Of a DNA stretch of 64,000 bases, positions 40,474 through 50,771 are shown piece after piece. The position numbers were made by a program, and so were the translations under genes. Origin of the DNA: CAZEVY01 sp964515555 (GTDB taxonomy: Bacteria; Acidobacteriota; Terriglobia; Bryobacterales; Bryobacteraceae). The stretch is from the NCBI GenBank assembly GCA_964515555.1, contig CAZEVY010000010.1, positions 30,281 to 94,280 of the forward strand, written 5' to 3'. Below the pieces are notes generated by a model. That model saw only the letters and a list, made by a program, of their open reading frames with translations. It had not been told where the DNA came from and did not search any database. The number at the start of each line of letters is the position of its first letter. Positions within the stretch are counted from its first letter, which is position 1.

Positions 40474-41915
40474 GCCTGTTCGCAAAGAAATCGCTGGAGC
40501 GGATTCTCGCCGATTCGGAAGGCGAGCACGGACTGAAGCGCGCGCTGGGGCCGGGCCAACTGGTGGCGCTGGGCATCGGCGCGATCATCGGCGCGGGCCT
40601 GTTCTCGCTGACCGGGATCGCGGCGGCGAACCACGCCGGCCCGGCGGTGATCCTCTCGTTCATCCTGGCGGGCATCGGTTGCGCCTTCGCGGGATTGTGC
40701 TACAGCGAATTCGCGACCATGATTCCGATCGCCGGCAGCGCCTACACGTACTCGTACGCGACCATGGGGGAGCTGCTGGCGTGGATCATCGGCTGGGACC
40801 TGGTGCTCGAATACGCGGTGGGCGCGGCGACGGTGTCGGTGAGCTGGTCGGCGTACCTGGTTTCGCTGCTGGCCGATTTCGGGATCCAGTTTCCGCACGC
40901 GCTGGCGAGCTCGCCGATGGAGGCGCTGAAACTTCCCGACGGCACCATGGTGCAAGGGGTGATCAACCTGCCGGCGGTCTTCATCGTGGTGATGATCTCG
41001 CTGCTGCTGATCGTGGGGATCAAGGAATCGGCGCGGGTGAACGCGACCATCGTGGCGCTGAAGGTGGTCGTGGTGATCGTGTTCATCGTGTTCGGATGGG
41101 CGTACGTGCAGTCGTCGAATCACACGCCGTTCATTCCGGAGAATACCGGGACCACGGGCGCGTTCGGATGGTCGGGCGTGCTGCGGGCGGCGGGCGTGGT
41201 GTTCTTCGCGTTTATCGGATTCGACGCGGTGTCGACGGCGGCGCAGGAAGCCAAGAAGCCGCAGAAGGACATGCCGATCGGCATTCTGGGGTCGCTCGCG
41301 GTGTGCACGATTCTCTATGTGCTCTTTGCCTACGTGCTGACGGGGATCGCCAACTATAAGGAGCTGGACTCGGCGGCGCCGGTGGCGGTGGCGATCGACA
41401 AGACGCCTTACGCGTGGTTGAAGCGGGCGATCAAGATGGCGATCCTGGCAGGCTACACGTCGGTGATCCTGGTGATGCTGCTGGGGCAGAGCCGCGTGTT
41501 CTTCTCGATGTCGCGCGACGGGCTGCTGCCTTCGCTGTTCTCGCGTTTGCATCCGAAGTTCGCGACGCCGTATCTCTCGAACCTGCTCATGATGGTGTTC
41601 GTGGCGATTTTCGCGGCCTTCGCGCCGATCTCGCTGGTGGGCGAGATGACGTCGATCGGCACGCTGTTCGCGTTCGTGCTGGTGTGCATCGGGATCATGG
41701 TGATGCGGAAGACGCATCCGACGCTGGAGCGCCCGTTCCGCACGCCGCTGGTGCCGCTGGTGCCGATCCTCGGGATCGGCTTCAACCTGGCGATGATGTG
41801 GGGGCTGGGCTGGAGCAACTGGCTGCGTCTGGTGGTGTGGCTGGCGATCGGCATGGTGGTTTACTTCGGCTACAGCCGGCATCACAGCCGGATCGCGGTG
41901 GACGCGCGGCGTTGA
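40470..41915 (+). CDS. APC-superfamily cationic amino acid permease (CAT/YfnA-like)
   Basis: The 481-residue product is a second, clearly different APC permease. It begins MSLFAKKSLERILADSE and has LGIGAIIGAGLFSLTGIAAA, GSAYTYSYATMGELLAWIIG, VFFAFIGFDAVSTAAQEAKK (typical of CAT-type transporters), GQSRVFFSMSRDGLLP and HPTLERPFRTPLVP. Probable import of amino acids. Its stop overlaps the TTG start of kdsC (TTGA), so both permeases and kdsC form a coupled chain, although there is no obvious functional link. Confidence 0.88.
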   Translation: MSLFAKKSLERILADSEGEHGLKRALGPGQLVALGIGAIIGAGLFSLTGIAAANHAGPAVILSFILAGIGCAFAGLCYSEFATMIPIAGSAYTYSYATMGELLAWIIGWDLVLEYAVGAATVSVSWSAYLVSLLADFGIQFPHALASSPMEALKLPDGTMVQGVINLPAVFIVVMISLLLIVGIKESARVNATIVALKVVVVIVFIVFGWAYVQSSNHTPFIPENTGTTGAFGWSGVLRAAGVVFFAFIGFDAVSTAAQEAKKPQKDMPIGILGSLAVCTILYVLFAYVLTGIANYKELDSAAPVAVAIDKTPYAWLKRAIKMAILAGYTSVILVMLLGQSRVFFSMSRDGLLPSLFSRLHPKFATPYLSNLLMMVFVAIFAAFAPISLVGEMTSIGTLFAFVLVCIGIMVMRKTHPTLERPFRTPLVPLVPILGIGFNLAMMWGLGWSNWLRLVVWLAIGMVVYFGYSRHHSRIAVDARR

Positions 41916-42448
41916 CCCCGGCTGAACGCGCCGCGCGCGTGCGGCTGCTGCTGATGGACGTCGACGGCGTCCTCACCGACGGCAGACTCTACAATGTCCC
42001 CGACGCCTCCGGGCGCATGGTGGAGACCAAGGGCTTCGACAGCCAGGACGGGATCGCGCTTCAGTGGCTGCATCGCTATGGGATCGCCGCGGGGGTGATC
42101 AGCGGTCGCGACTCGCCGGCGACGGCCGAGCGCGCGCGGCAATGCAAGTTCCGCTACGTCTACCAGGGGCACACGGAGAAGCTGCCGATCTTCGAGGAGA
42201 TCCTCCGGGACTCGGGACTGGCGCCCGAGGCGATCGGCTACATCGGCGACGACCTCACGGATGGGATTCTCATGCGGCGCGTGGGGTTCGCGGTGGCAAC
42301 GGCGAATGCGCGCGACGAGGTGAAGGCCATGGCGCATTACGTGACGTCGTCGGCGGGCGGCGCGGGCGCGGTGCGGGAGGCGTGCGAGGCGATTCTCAAG
42401 GCGCAGGGGCATTGGGAGTCGATTCTGCGGCATTACGAGATAGAGTAG
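41912..42448 (+). CDS. kdsC: KdsC-type HAD phosphatase (3-deoxy-D-manno-octulosonate 8-phosphate phosphatase)
   Basis: The TTG start at 41912 overlaps the previous stop and gives 178 residues, the usual KdsC size. Catalytic motifs are LLMDVDGVLTDGRLY (nucleophile Asp), GVISGRDSPATAERA, and YIGDDLTDGILMRRVGFAVA (motif III/IV acids). KdsC removes phosphate from KDO-8-phosphate in lipopolysaccharide core synthesis, which fits a diderm cell envelope. kdsA, kdsB and kdsD are not in the window. A close HAD relative acting on another sialic-type acid phosphate cannot be excluded. Confidence 0.88.
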   Translation: MTPAERAARVRLLLMDVDGVLTDGRLYNVPDASGRMVETKGFDSQDGIALQWLHRYGIAAGVISGRDSPATAERARQCKFRYVYQGHTEKLPIFEEILRDSGLAPEAIGYIGDDLTDGILMRRVGFAVATANARDEVKAMAHYVTSSAGGAGAVREACEAILKAQGHWESILRHYEIE

Positions 42449-42452
42449 AGGT

Positions 42453-42758
42453 ATGGGGTTCGAGTTTTCCGGATCGGGTTTCCTGGAGGAGCCATCGGGG
42501 GAGCGGTATCCGGTTGAATACGCCGTCCGGTCGCACGTGGATGAGCCGGTGCGGCGGCTGGACAGCGTCGGCCGCGTATGGCCTAAGGACCCTGAGCTTC
42601 TCCTCGAGCTGTTCGTCAAGAGCCGAAACCGCCAATTCGCGCTTGTGCTGAGTGATGGTCGCAGGCTTCCGGTGCGGCTCTATTCGCTCAGAGGCTCCTT
42701 CCAGGCGGAGGGTGGGCCGCAGGCCCCGGCCGTTGAATCGGATGTCCCGGTCGCTTGA
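42453..42758 (+). CDS. Small hypothetical protein upstream of the TIGR02391 gene
   Basis: The product has 101 residues. AGAGG lies a few bases before the ATG, which is five bases after the kdsC stop. The sequence has a beta-rich N-terminus (MGFEFSGSGFLEEPSGERYP), a middle VWPKDPELLLELFVKSRNRQ and a Pro/Ala/Glu tail. It overlaps the start of the following gene by 17 bases. Base composition is lower in GC than kdsC. No family is recognised, but overlap and similar composition suggest it travels with the next gene. Confidence 0.55.
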   Translation: MGFEFSGSGFLEEPSGERYPVEYAVRSHVDEPVRRLDSVGRVWPKDPELLLELFVKSRNRQFALVLSDGRRLPVRLYSLRGSFQAEGGPQAPAVESDVPVA

Positions 42759-43485
42759 GCGCCTCCTGCGGGGCGCCGAAGAGCTGCTCGCGCTGGAGCC
42801 GGAGGATCTCGGTGGCGTCATCCTGGAAATCCTGAACAACCCGCCGATCAAACCCTTTCGGCCGATCGATCTGTACCGAGATTTGACGGACGGAATGTTC
42901 CTCACGCCTGCCGCCCCCGTTCGCGAGGCGATTGGAGAAGCCTTGCAATGGCTTCTCAGTGAACGTCTCATCGCGGTCCTTCCTCCAGAACAATTCCCCA
43001 TAGAGGAGCGGCTGTTCGTCACTCGCAGGGGCAGGCTGTGGCAAACCCGCGACGATCTGGCGAAGTTTCGACAATCCGCGATGCTGCCGTCGCAGATCCT
43101 GCATCCGAAGATCGAGGAAAGATGCAAGGCTCCGTTCCTTCGAGCCGACTACGATGCCGCCGTGTTCCAGGCGTACAAAGCCATCGAAGTCGAAGTTCGA
43201 AAGGTCGCGGGCCTGGCGGACGACCTGATCGGGCAGGACCTAATGGTTCATGCGTTCAAGCCCTCGAAGGGCGTCCTGGCGGATACCACGGAACTGGCCG
43301 CCGAGCAGCAGGCGCTGATGAATCTCTTCACCGGCGCGATAGGGTACTTCAAGAACCCGCACAGTCACCGCGAAGAACCTCTCGATCCCGTGGAGGCGAG
43401 TCACCTGCTGGTTTTCGCGAGCAACTTATTGTCGATCGTCGACACACGTGCGTTGAATCGGCCAAGAGCCCAAGAGACCCCCTGA
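42742..43485 (+). CDS. TIGR02391 (Ymh) family protein
   Basis: The 247-residue product carries the full C-terminal TIGR02391 signature: FLRADYDAAVFQAYKAIEVE, LIGQDLMVHAFKPSKGVLAD, then LMNLFTGAIGYFKNPHSHRE. Ymh-type domains occur in restriction-modification, phage-resistance and other mobile loci; some resemble HEPN or Abi RNases, and the Rx(4-6)H-like NPHSHRE end is compatible with that. The N-terminal 110 residues look like a winged-helix domain (IGEALQWLLSERLIAVLPPE, FVTRRGRLW). It sits three bases before ribBA. Confidence 0.78.
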   Translation: MSRSLERLLRGAEELLALEPEDLGGVILEILNNPPIKPFRPIDLYRDLTDGMFLTPAAPVREAIGEALQWLLSERLIAVLPPEQFPIEERLFVTRRGRLWQTRDDLAKFRQSAMLPSQILHPKIEERCKAPFLRADYDAAVFQAYKAIEVEVRKVAGLADDLIGQDLMVHAFKPSKGVLADTTELAAEQQALMNLFTGAIGYFKNPHSHREEPLDPVEASHLLVFASNLLSIVDTRALNRPRAQETP

Positions 43486-43488
43486 ACC

Positions 43489-44604
43489 ATGCCCTTCACC
43501 CCCATCCCCGAGGCCATCGACGACTTCCGAAACGGCCGCATGCTGGTGGTGGTCGACGACGAGGACCGCGAGAACGAGGGCGACCTCACGGTCGCGGCCT
43601 CGCTGGTCACCCCCGAGATCGTCAACTTCATGGCGGTCCACGGGCGCGGCCTCATCTGCCTGGCGCTGGAGGCCGAGCGCTGCGACGAGCTTCACCTGCG
43701 CCCCATGGCGGCGCACAACACCTCGAACTTCGGCACCGCTTTCTGCGAGGCCGTCGACGCGCGGCACGGCGTCACCACAGGCATCTCGGCGGCCGACCGC
43801 GCGCACACCATCCGGGTCGCGATGGACCCGGCGACCCGCTCCGACGATCTCGCGCGGCCCGGCCACGTCTTCCCGCTGCGCGCGCGCGAGGGCGGCGTGC
43901 TGGTGCGCGCCGGACAGACCGAAGCCGCGGTCGACCTCGCTCGAATGGCGGGACTGGCGCGCGGCGGCGTGATCTGCGAAATCATGAACGACGACGGCAC
44001 CATGGCGCGCGTGCCGGAGTTGCAGGCCTTCTGCGACCGGCACGGTCTGAAGATGGTCTCCATCGCCGACCTGATCCGCTATCGGCTGCACAACGAGCGC
44101 ATCGTGCGGCGACTGGCCGAGGGCGCGCTCAGGACCGAGTACGGCGAGTTCCGCACGGTCGCCTACGGCAGCTCGATCGATCCGGAGCGGCACCTGGCGC
44201 TGGTGTTCGGCGAGGTCGGCGGCCGCGAGCGCGTTCTGGTGCGCATGCACTCGCATTGCGCCTACGGCGACGTGTTCGGCTCGCTCGACTGCGAATGCGG
44301 GCGCCTGGTGCGGGCGTCGCTCCAGCGCATCGCCGCCGAGGGCGCGGGCGTGCTGGTGTACCTGCACCAGACCGGACCGGGTCTGCGCGTGGTGCGCGAC
44401 GAGCTGGTCTCGCACGGTCGCGAGTTCATGCACCTGGCGACGCCGGACGGCCAGAAGGCGCTCCAGCACGAAGTGGGCATCGGCGCGCAGATCCTCTCGG
44501 ACCTCGGACTGCACACCATCCGGCTGCTGACGAATCACCCGCGCAAGATCGTCGCGCTGGAGGGATTCGGAATCGAGATCGTCGAGCAGGTCCCGATAGG
44601 CTAA
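43489..44604 (+). CDS. ribBA: RibBA-type protein: intact DHBP synthase with a divergent GTP cyclohydrolase II domain
   Basis: The 371-residue product has an N-terminal 3,4-dihydroxy-2-butanone 4-phosphate synthase domain with DDEDRENEGDLTVAASLV, RHGVTTGISAADRAHTI and RPGHVFPLRAREGGVL. The C-terminal domain keeps the zinc site (MHSHCAYGDVFGSLDCECG) and the end RLLTNHPRKIVALEGFGIEI. The catalytic stretch differs: QEGRGIGL is replaced by QTGPGLRV, and the usual Tyr and D-x-R catalytic region is replaced by HGREFMHLATPDGQKALQHE. Thus RibB activity looks sound, while GTP cyclohydrolase II activity is doubtful, as in RibBX-type proteins. It converges with nusB, overlapping by four bases. Confidence 0.88.
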   Translation: MPFTPIPEAIDDFRNGRMLVVVDDEDRENEGDLTVAASLVTPEIVNFMAVHGRGLICLALEAERCDELHLRPMAAHNTSNFGTAFCEAVDARHGVTTGISAADRAHTIRVAMDPATRSDDLARPGHVFPLRAREGGVLVRAGQTEAAVDLARMAGLARGGVICEIMNDDGTMARVPELQAFCDRHGLKMVSIADLIRYRLHNERIVRRLAEGALRTEYGEFRTVAYGSSIDPERHLALVFGEVGGRERVLVRMHSHCAYGDVFGSLDCECGRLVRASLQRIAAEGAGVLVYLHQTGPGLRVVRDELVSHGREFMHLATPDGQKALQHEVGIGAQILSDLGLHTIRLLTNHPRKIVALEGFGIEIVEQVPIG

Positions 44605-44993
44605 GGCGCGACGCTCTCGAGTTCCTTGCGCACGGCGTCGAGGACTCCGTTGATGAAGGCGACCGACTCGTCGCCCGAGAAGCGCCGCGCGAGCTCCAGC
44701 GCTTCGTCGATGACCACCGCGGGCGGCGTCGCGCCGGCGAGGAGCTCGTAGATGCCCAGGCGCAGCACGTTGCGGTCGACGACCGCCATGCGATCCAGGC
44801 GCCAGTGCTCGGAGTGTCCGGCGATGCGGCGGTCGATCTCCTCGAGACGCGCGGCGACGCCGGCGGCCAGCTCGTCGGCGAAGGCGTCCGTCTCGACCAT
44901 GGCGGGCGAGGTCTCCGACGGCGGTTCGCCGCGCAAGTCGCGCTGATAGAGATTCTGGAGCGCGAGCTGGCGCGAGTGGCGCCGGCCGGGCAC
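44601..44993 (-). CDS. nusB: Transcription antitermination factor NusB
   Basis: The 130-residue product begins MPGRRHSRQLALQNLYQRDL, the RNA-binding Arg-rich start of NusB, and ends with the conserved DEALELARRFSGDESVAFIN and GVLDAVRK. NusB with NusE (S10) binds boxA RNA and supports antitermination in rRNA operons. It begins three bases after the ribH stop, the common ribH-nusB arrangement, and overlaps ribBA's stop on the other strand by four bases. Confidence 0.93.
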   Translation of the reverse strand: MPGRRHSRQLALQNLYQRDLRGEPPSETSPAMVETDAFADELAAGVAARLEEIDRRIAGHSEHWRLDRMAVVDRNVLRLGIYELLAGATPPAVVIDEALELARRFSGDESVAFINGVLDAVRKELESVAP

Positions 44994-44995
44994 GG

Positions 44996-45466
44996 CTAGG
45001 ATCCGGAGCGCAGGGCGCGCATCAGGTTAGCCATCTCGATGGCGCTCATGGCGGCGTCGGCGCCCTTGTTGCCGGACTTGGCGCCGGCGCGGTCGATGGC
45101 CTGCTCGAGGGTGTTGGTCGTCAGGATGCCGAAAGCCACCGGCACTCCCGTTTCGCGCGCGACCTGGGCGACGCCTTTCGACGCCTCGCCGGCGACGTAG
45201 TCGAAGTGCGGCGTCTCGCCGCGGATGACGCAGCCGAGACACACGATGGCGTCGTGCTTGCGGGCGCGCGCCAGCGCCGCGGCGGTGACGGGCATTTCCC
45301 AGGAGCCGGGGACCTTCACGACGTCGATGTCGGTTTCGGCGCAGCCGTGCCGCCTCAGCGCGTCGAGCGCGCCCGAGAGCAGGCGCTCGGTGATGAAGCT
45401 GTTGAAGCGGCTCGCGATGACCGCGAACTTCAGTCCCTTGGCGTCGAGATGGCCTTCGATGATCAA
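44996..45466 (-). CDS. ribH: 6,7-dimethyl-8-ribityllumazine synthase
   Basis: Condenses the RibB product with 5-amino-6-ribitylaminouracil in riboflavin synthesis and forms icosahedral or pentameric shells. The 156-residue product has FAVIASRFNSFITERLLSGA, VKVPGSWEMPVTAAALA, LGCVIRGETPHFDYVAGEAS with the active His, and VAFGILTTNTLEQAIDRAG. Convergent with ribBA through nusB, so two riboflavin genes lie within 2 kb. The 75 bases upstream show no FMN riboswitch. Confidence 0.95.
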   Translation of the reverse strand: MIIEGHLDAKGLKFAVIASRFNSFITERLLSGALDALRRHGCAETDIDVVKVPGSWEMPVTAAALARARKHDAIVCLGCVIRGETPHFDYVAGEASKGVAQVARETGVPVAFGILTTNTLEQAIDRAGAKSGNKGADAAMSAIEMANLMRALRSGS

Positions 45467-45541
45467 ACCATTTCGATTGTATCGTGGTTTTCAGCGCGGC
45501 AACGGCGAAGGCAGAATCTCAGCCGCGCCGGCCGGCGCCGA

Positions 45542-48148
45542 TCAACGGAATCCTTCCACTAACATCAGGTCGCTGGTTCTCTGGTCGAGCCTTGTGTACA
45601 GGATCCTGCGCCCGTCCGCGGTGACGCTCAAGCCCGGTCCGCTGGCGCTGGGCAGGAGAACCAACTCTTTGGCGATTCCGGTCGCGAAGCTGCGGTACGT
45701 CAGGACGCGCGACGTGTTGACGTAGTAGACTCCCTGGCGTGTGACGGCGAACATGCGCCGGGAGATGTCCTTGAGCAGCGGCAGTTCCATCCCATCGGTG
45801 AGCGCGAGGCTCCAGACTTCCGACTCATTTTCCGACTTGGTGTAGTACAGCGTCTGCCCGTCGAAGGACTCCACGGCGGCGACCCCGCCGCCTTTCGTCA
45901 CCTGGACCGGCTCGCCTCCGTCGGATGGGATCTTCCAGACCTGGTCGCTTCCGCTCCGGTCCGAGCAGAAGTAGATCCACTTGCCGTCCCGCGACCAGTT
46001 CGGGGCCATATCCCGCCCCGGATGAGCGACCAGTCGGCGCGGAAGTCCGCCGCGTGCGTTGATGACATAGACGTCGTAGTGTCCGTCCGGATTTGCATCG
46101 AAAGCGATCTTCCCGCCGTCCGGCGACCAGGTGGGCGCGCGCACCGACCCGTGTTCACCCAGCGACGTTACTTGAAAGGCCGACGAGCCGTCCGAGTTGG
46201 CGGCCCAGATTTGCCCGCTGCCGGAGCGGTCCGATGAGAAGGCGATCTTCGACCCGTCCGGGGAATAATCCCCTCCCAGATCGAGCTTGGTCGAGGGCGA
46301 CACGACCTTGGGATCGCCCGGTTTCGCACCTTCCGAGGCCAGCCCGACCTGCCAGACGTTGCGGTCTTCCAGTTCCACGGTGAAGGCCAGCCGTGAGCGC
46401 GCGTGGGAGATCGCCGGGAGCGTCCCTCCCGTCTGCAACGGAACCGGGACCCCTTCGGCGGTCTCCGATGAAAACCGGACGAACCCCCAAATCGTTCTCT
46501 GGCGGTGAGCGGCGAGAATCCCGTCGCCCCCTGCGAGCCACGTCGGCCAGGCCGCCAAGCCGGAGACCTTGCCGAAGGGCCGTGGCTCCCCTTTCGGCTT
46601 CAGGTTGGCGTCCAGATCCAGGACGTACGGCCGTCCGAAGGCGGGGCTCGCCGAGCGAGTGAACACCAGGCGTTTCCCGTCGGGCGAGAACGTGGGATCG
46701 ACGTCTCCCAAATGACCCGGCGGCGGCGTGGTCAGCTGACGAATCTCGCCGCTGCCCACGGAAACCGCGAAGACCGCGTCGGGCCCGGTGCGAGCACCCG
46801 GGGGACCGCTCACGACCAGCCACTTCCCGTCCGGCGAACAATTGACCCTCGGGTAGAACGACGTGTTGCGCCGGGGCCATCGAAAATCGGTCAGGATTCG
46901 CTCCTGGCCTCCAAGAGCGGGGATTTCCATCACGGCTCCCCAGCTTCCCTTGAACCGCAGGAAGTACAGGAAACGCCCGTCGGAAGACCACGCGGCGCCC
47001 AGGTCGATGGCGGGGTCGGTCGTCACTCGAAGGCGGCTGTCGGCGCCGATGACCTTGAGGAATATGTCGAAGTTGCTCGAGTCGCCGTTCCAGGAGTAGG
47101 CCACCTGGTTGCCGTCCGGGGAGAAGGCGGGCTGAAGTTCCCGGCCCGGGTCCGAAGTGAGCGGGACGGCCTGGATGGGCTGCGGTACATCGCCGGCCGG
47201 CCGGAAGTAGATCCACGCCGCGAAGGCACCTGCCAGCGCCAGACCGGCGACTGCGGCGATCGCTCTCCTGGGCCGCCTCGGCGCCACCGCTTGGGCTCTC
47301 CCCGACGCCGATTCTTCCGCAAGGTCCTCGAGAGCAAGCTTCACGTCGAACAGGTTCTGGGAGCGTTTCCCCGGCTCCTTACGCAAACAATGACGGATTA
47401 TCTGATCGAGCCGCGGAGGCACGCCGGCGATGGCGGCCGGTTCCTTTTCGATGATCGCGGCCAGGATCGAAACCTTGGCCTCGCCGCGAAACGCTCTCTG
47501 ACCGGTCGCCATTTCGTAAAGGACGGAGCCGAACGCGAAGATGTCGCTGCGCGCGTCCACCGGCAACCCCTGCGCTTGCTCGGGCGACATATATGCCACG
47601 GTCCCTACCACGGCGCCCTCCTCCGTTCGGGGTTGGGCGGACATCGTGGCGTCCGACTCGGCGGGCTTCTCGGCGACTTTGGCCAGGCCGAAGTCGAGCA
47701 CCTTGACCTGGCCGTCGTCGTTGACCATGATGTTTCCGGGCTTGAGATCGCGATGGATGATCCCCGCGGCATGCGCCTTTCCGAGCGCATCGGCGATCTG
47801 GACGGCGTAGTGGATGAGATCGGAGAGTTTGAGACCACGCGGACCAATGAACCAATCGAGCGTCCGGCCCGGGACGAACTCCATGACGATAAAATCGACG
47901 TCACCCTCGGCGCCGACGTCGTAAACGGTGACAATGTTGGGGTGATTCAACGCCGACGCGGACCGGGCCTCGAGCAGAAAGCGGCGTTTCTCGTGCTCGC
48001 CGATCTTCCTGCCGGAATGCAGGACCTTGATGGCGACTTCACGATTGAGCCGGGTATCGCGCGCCTTGTAGACTTCTCCCATCCCCCCCGCGCCTATCGC
48101 CGAGACGATTTGGTAAGGACCAAGGCGGGTGTGCGGGGCCAGCGGCAT
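45542..48148 (-). CDS. Membrane Ser/Thr protein kinase with TolB-like (PD40) beta-propeller
   Basis: The product has 868 residues, the same length and layout as the kinase at 11881-14487. Kinase domain about 12-275: GAGGMGEVYKARD, REVAIKVL, HRDLKPGNIMVND, DFGLAKV and MSPEQAQGLP are all intact. A juxtamembrane basic patch (APRRPRRAI) precedes one membrane helix near 292-312 (AVAGLALAGAFAAWIYF). The propeller has repeated blades such as QPAFSPDGNQVAYSW, DPTFSPDGKRLVFTR, APTWSPDGGKIAFDA and APNWSRDGKWIYFCS. It is divergent from lepA with 38 bases between starts. Confidence 0.9.
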   Translation of the reverse strand: MPLAPHTRLGPYQIVSAIGAGGMGEVYKARDTRLNREVAIKVLHSGRKIGEHEKRRFLLEARSASALNHPNIVTVYDVGAEGDVDFIVMEFVPGRTLDWFIGPRGLKLSDLIHYAVQIADALGKAHAAGIIHRDLKPGNIMVNDDGQVKVLDFGLAKVAEKPAESDATMSAQPRTEEGAVVGTVAYMSPEQAQGLPVDARSDIFAFGSVLYEMATGQRAFRGEAKVSILAAIIEKEPAAIAGVPPRLDQIIRHCLRKEPGKRSQNLFDVKLALEDLAEESASGRAQAVAPRRPRRAIAAVAGLALAGAFAAWIYFRPAGDVPQPIQAVPLTSDPGRELQPAFSPDGNQVAYSWNGDSSNFDIFLKVIGADSRLRVTTDPAIDLGAAWSSDGRFLYFLRFKGSWGAVMEIPALGGQERILTDFRWPRRNTSFYPRVNCSPDGKWLVVSGPPGARTGPDAVFAVSVGSGEIRQLTTPPPGHLGDVDPTFSPDGKRLVFTRSASPAFGRPYVLDLDANLKPKGEPRPFGKVSGLAAWPTWLAGGDGILAAHRQRTIWGFVRFSSETAEGVPVPLQTGGTLPAISHARSRLAFTVELEDRNVWQVGLASEGAKPGDPKVVSPSTKLDLGGDYSPDGSKIAFSSDRSGSGQIWAANSDGSSAFQVTSLGEHGSVRAPTWSPDGGKIAFDANPDGHYDVYVINARGGLPRRLVAHPGRDMAPNWSRDGKWIYFCSDRSGSDQVWKIPSDGGEPVQVTKGGGVAAVESFDGQTLYYTKSENESEVWSLALTDGMELPLLKDISRRMFAVTRQGVYYVNTSRVLTYRSFATGIAKELVLLPSASGPGLSVTADGRRILYTRLDQRTSDLMLVEGFR

Positions 48149-48186
48149 CGCGATCCCGATTCTACCGCGCGTGGGATAATGACGCT

Positions 48187-49989
<1,803 letters not shown>

Positions 49990-50022
49990 CGGTCAGCGAT
50001 CAGCTTTCAGCGGTTAGCTTGC
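49990..50022. repeat. Short GGTCAGCGATCAGCTTTCAGCGG-type dispersed repeat
   Basis: The sequence GCGGTCAGCGATCAGCTTTC, followed by AGCGGTTAGCTT, is a run of CAGC/TTAGC half repeats between the convergent lepA and pgsA ends and forms the last codons of pgsA. Comparable TCAGC-rich palindromic runs are scattered in intergenic DNA of many bacteria. Only one copy is visible here. Confidence 0.4.
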
Positions 50023-50680
50023 GGCGGTCGGGGGCGAGCGGCGCCTCGGCGGCCTGGTGAGCGAGCATGCGCTTCTTGCGCCGCTCCATGAGCAGCAGCT
50101 CGCGGCGGCGGCGCTTCTTCACGCGGTCGTCGATGCGCCCCCAGAATTTGACGAAGTAACTCAGCGCCGAGGCGATGCTCACCACCACCACGACCCACAG
50201 CCAGCCGACGGCGACGGCGCGCAGCGGCGGCCAGTGAATGCCCAGGAGCACCAGCGAAACCGCGATGACCTGCGAGACCATCTTGGTCTTTCCGAGGTCG
50301 CTCGCCTGGATGGTGAAGCCGGCGCTGGCGGCGATGCTGCGCAGGCCGGTGACGGCGAACTCGCGCCCGATGATGGCGATCGCCATCCAGCCGGGAACCT
50401 GGCGCGCCTCGACCAGCGCGATCAGCGCCGCCGAGATGAGCAGCTTGTCGGCGATGGGATCGAGCAGCGTCCCGACGGTGGTCACTTGCTGCCACCTTCG
50501 GGCCAGGTAACCATCCAACAAGTCAGTGGCGGCGGCGGCAAGGAAGATGGCGAGCGCGAGGAACTCGTTGGTGACCAGGAAGCCGCCCAACTGGAAGCGG
50601 AGATTCTCGGCCACCAGCGCCGCTACCAGCAGCGGCACGAAAAAGATGCGCAGCAGCGTCAACAGATTCGGGACGTTCAT
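50000..50680 (-). CDS. pgsA: CDP-diacylglycerol-glycerol-3-phosphate 3-phosphatidyltransferase
   Basis: Makes phosphatidylglycerol phosphate, the first step to anionic phospholipids, in the inner membrane. The start is the ATG at 50678-50680 before NVPNLLTLLRIFFVPLLVAA; the in-frame upstream extension is low-complexity and overlaps the sirtuin promoter region. The product has 226 residues. The CDP-alcohol transferase motif D-G-x2-A-R-x8-G-x3-D-x3-D is exact in LDGYLARRWQQVTTVGTLLD, then PIAD. Several membrane helices follow, and the C-terminal tail is very basic (RVKKRRRRELLLMERRKKR). The last codons come from a repeat-like sequence. Confidence 0.9.
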   Translation of the reverse strand: MNVPNLLTLLRIFFVPLLVAALVAENLRFQLGGFLVTNEFLALAIFLAAAATDLLDGYLARRWQQVTTVGTLLDPIADKLLISAALIALVEARQVPGWMAIAIIGREFAVTGLRSIAASAGFTIQASDLGKTKMVSQVIAVSLVLLGIHWPPLRAVAVGWLWVVVVVSIASALSYFVKFWGRIDDRVKKRRRRELLLMERRKKRMLAHQAAEAPLAPDRRKLTAES

Positions 50681-50771
50681 GCGGCTCGCGCCGCCGGGAG
50701 CCAGGTTCCCGCCGGCCGCTAGACTGATGATAGCAGGCGCCCGCCCGCCATCATGCACAATAGAGGGTGGC

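Noticed and set aside
45467..45541. FMN riboswitch upstream of ribH
   Set aside because: The 75-base gap is too short and has no RFN-element motifs.
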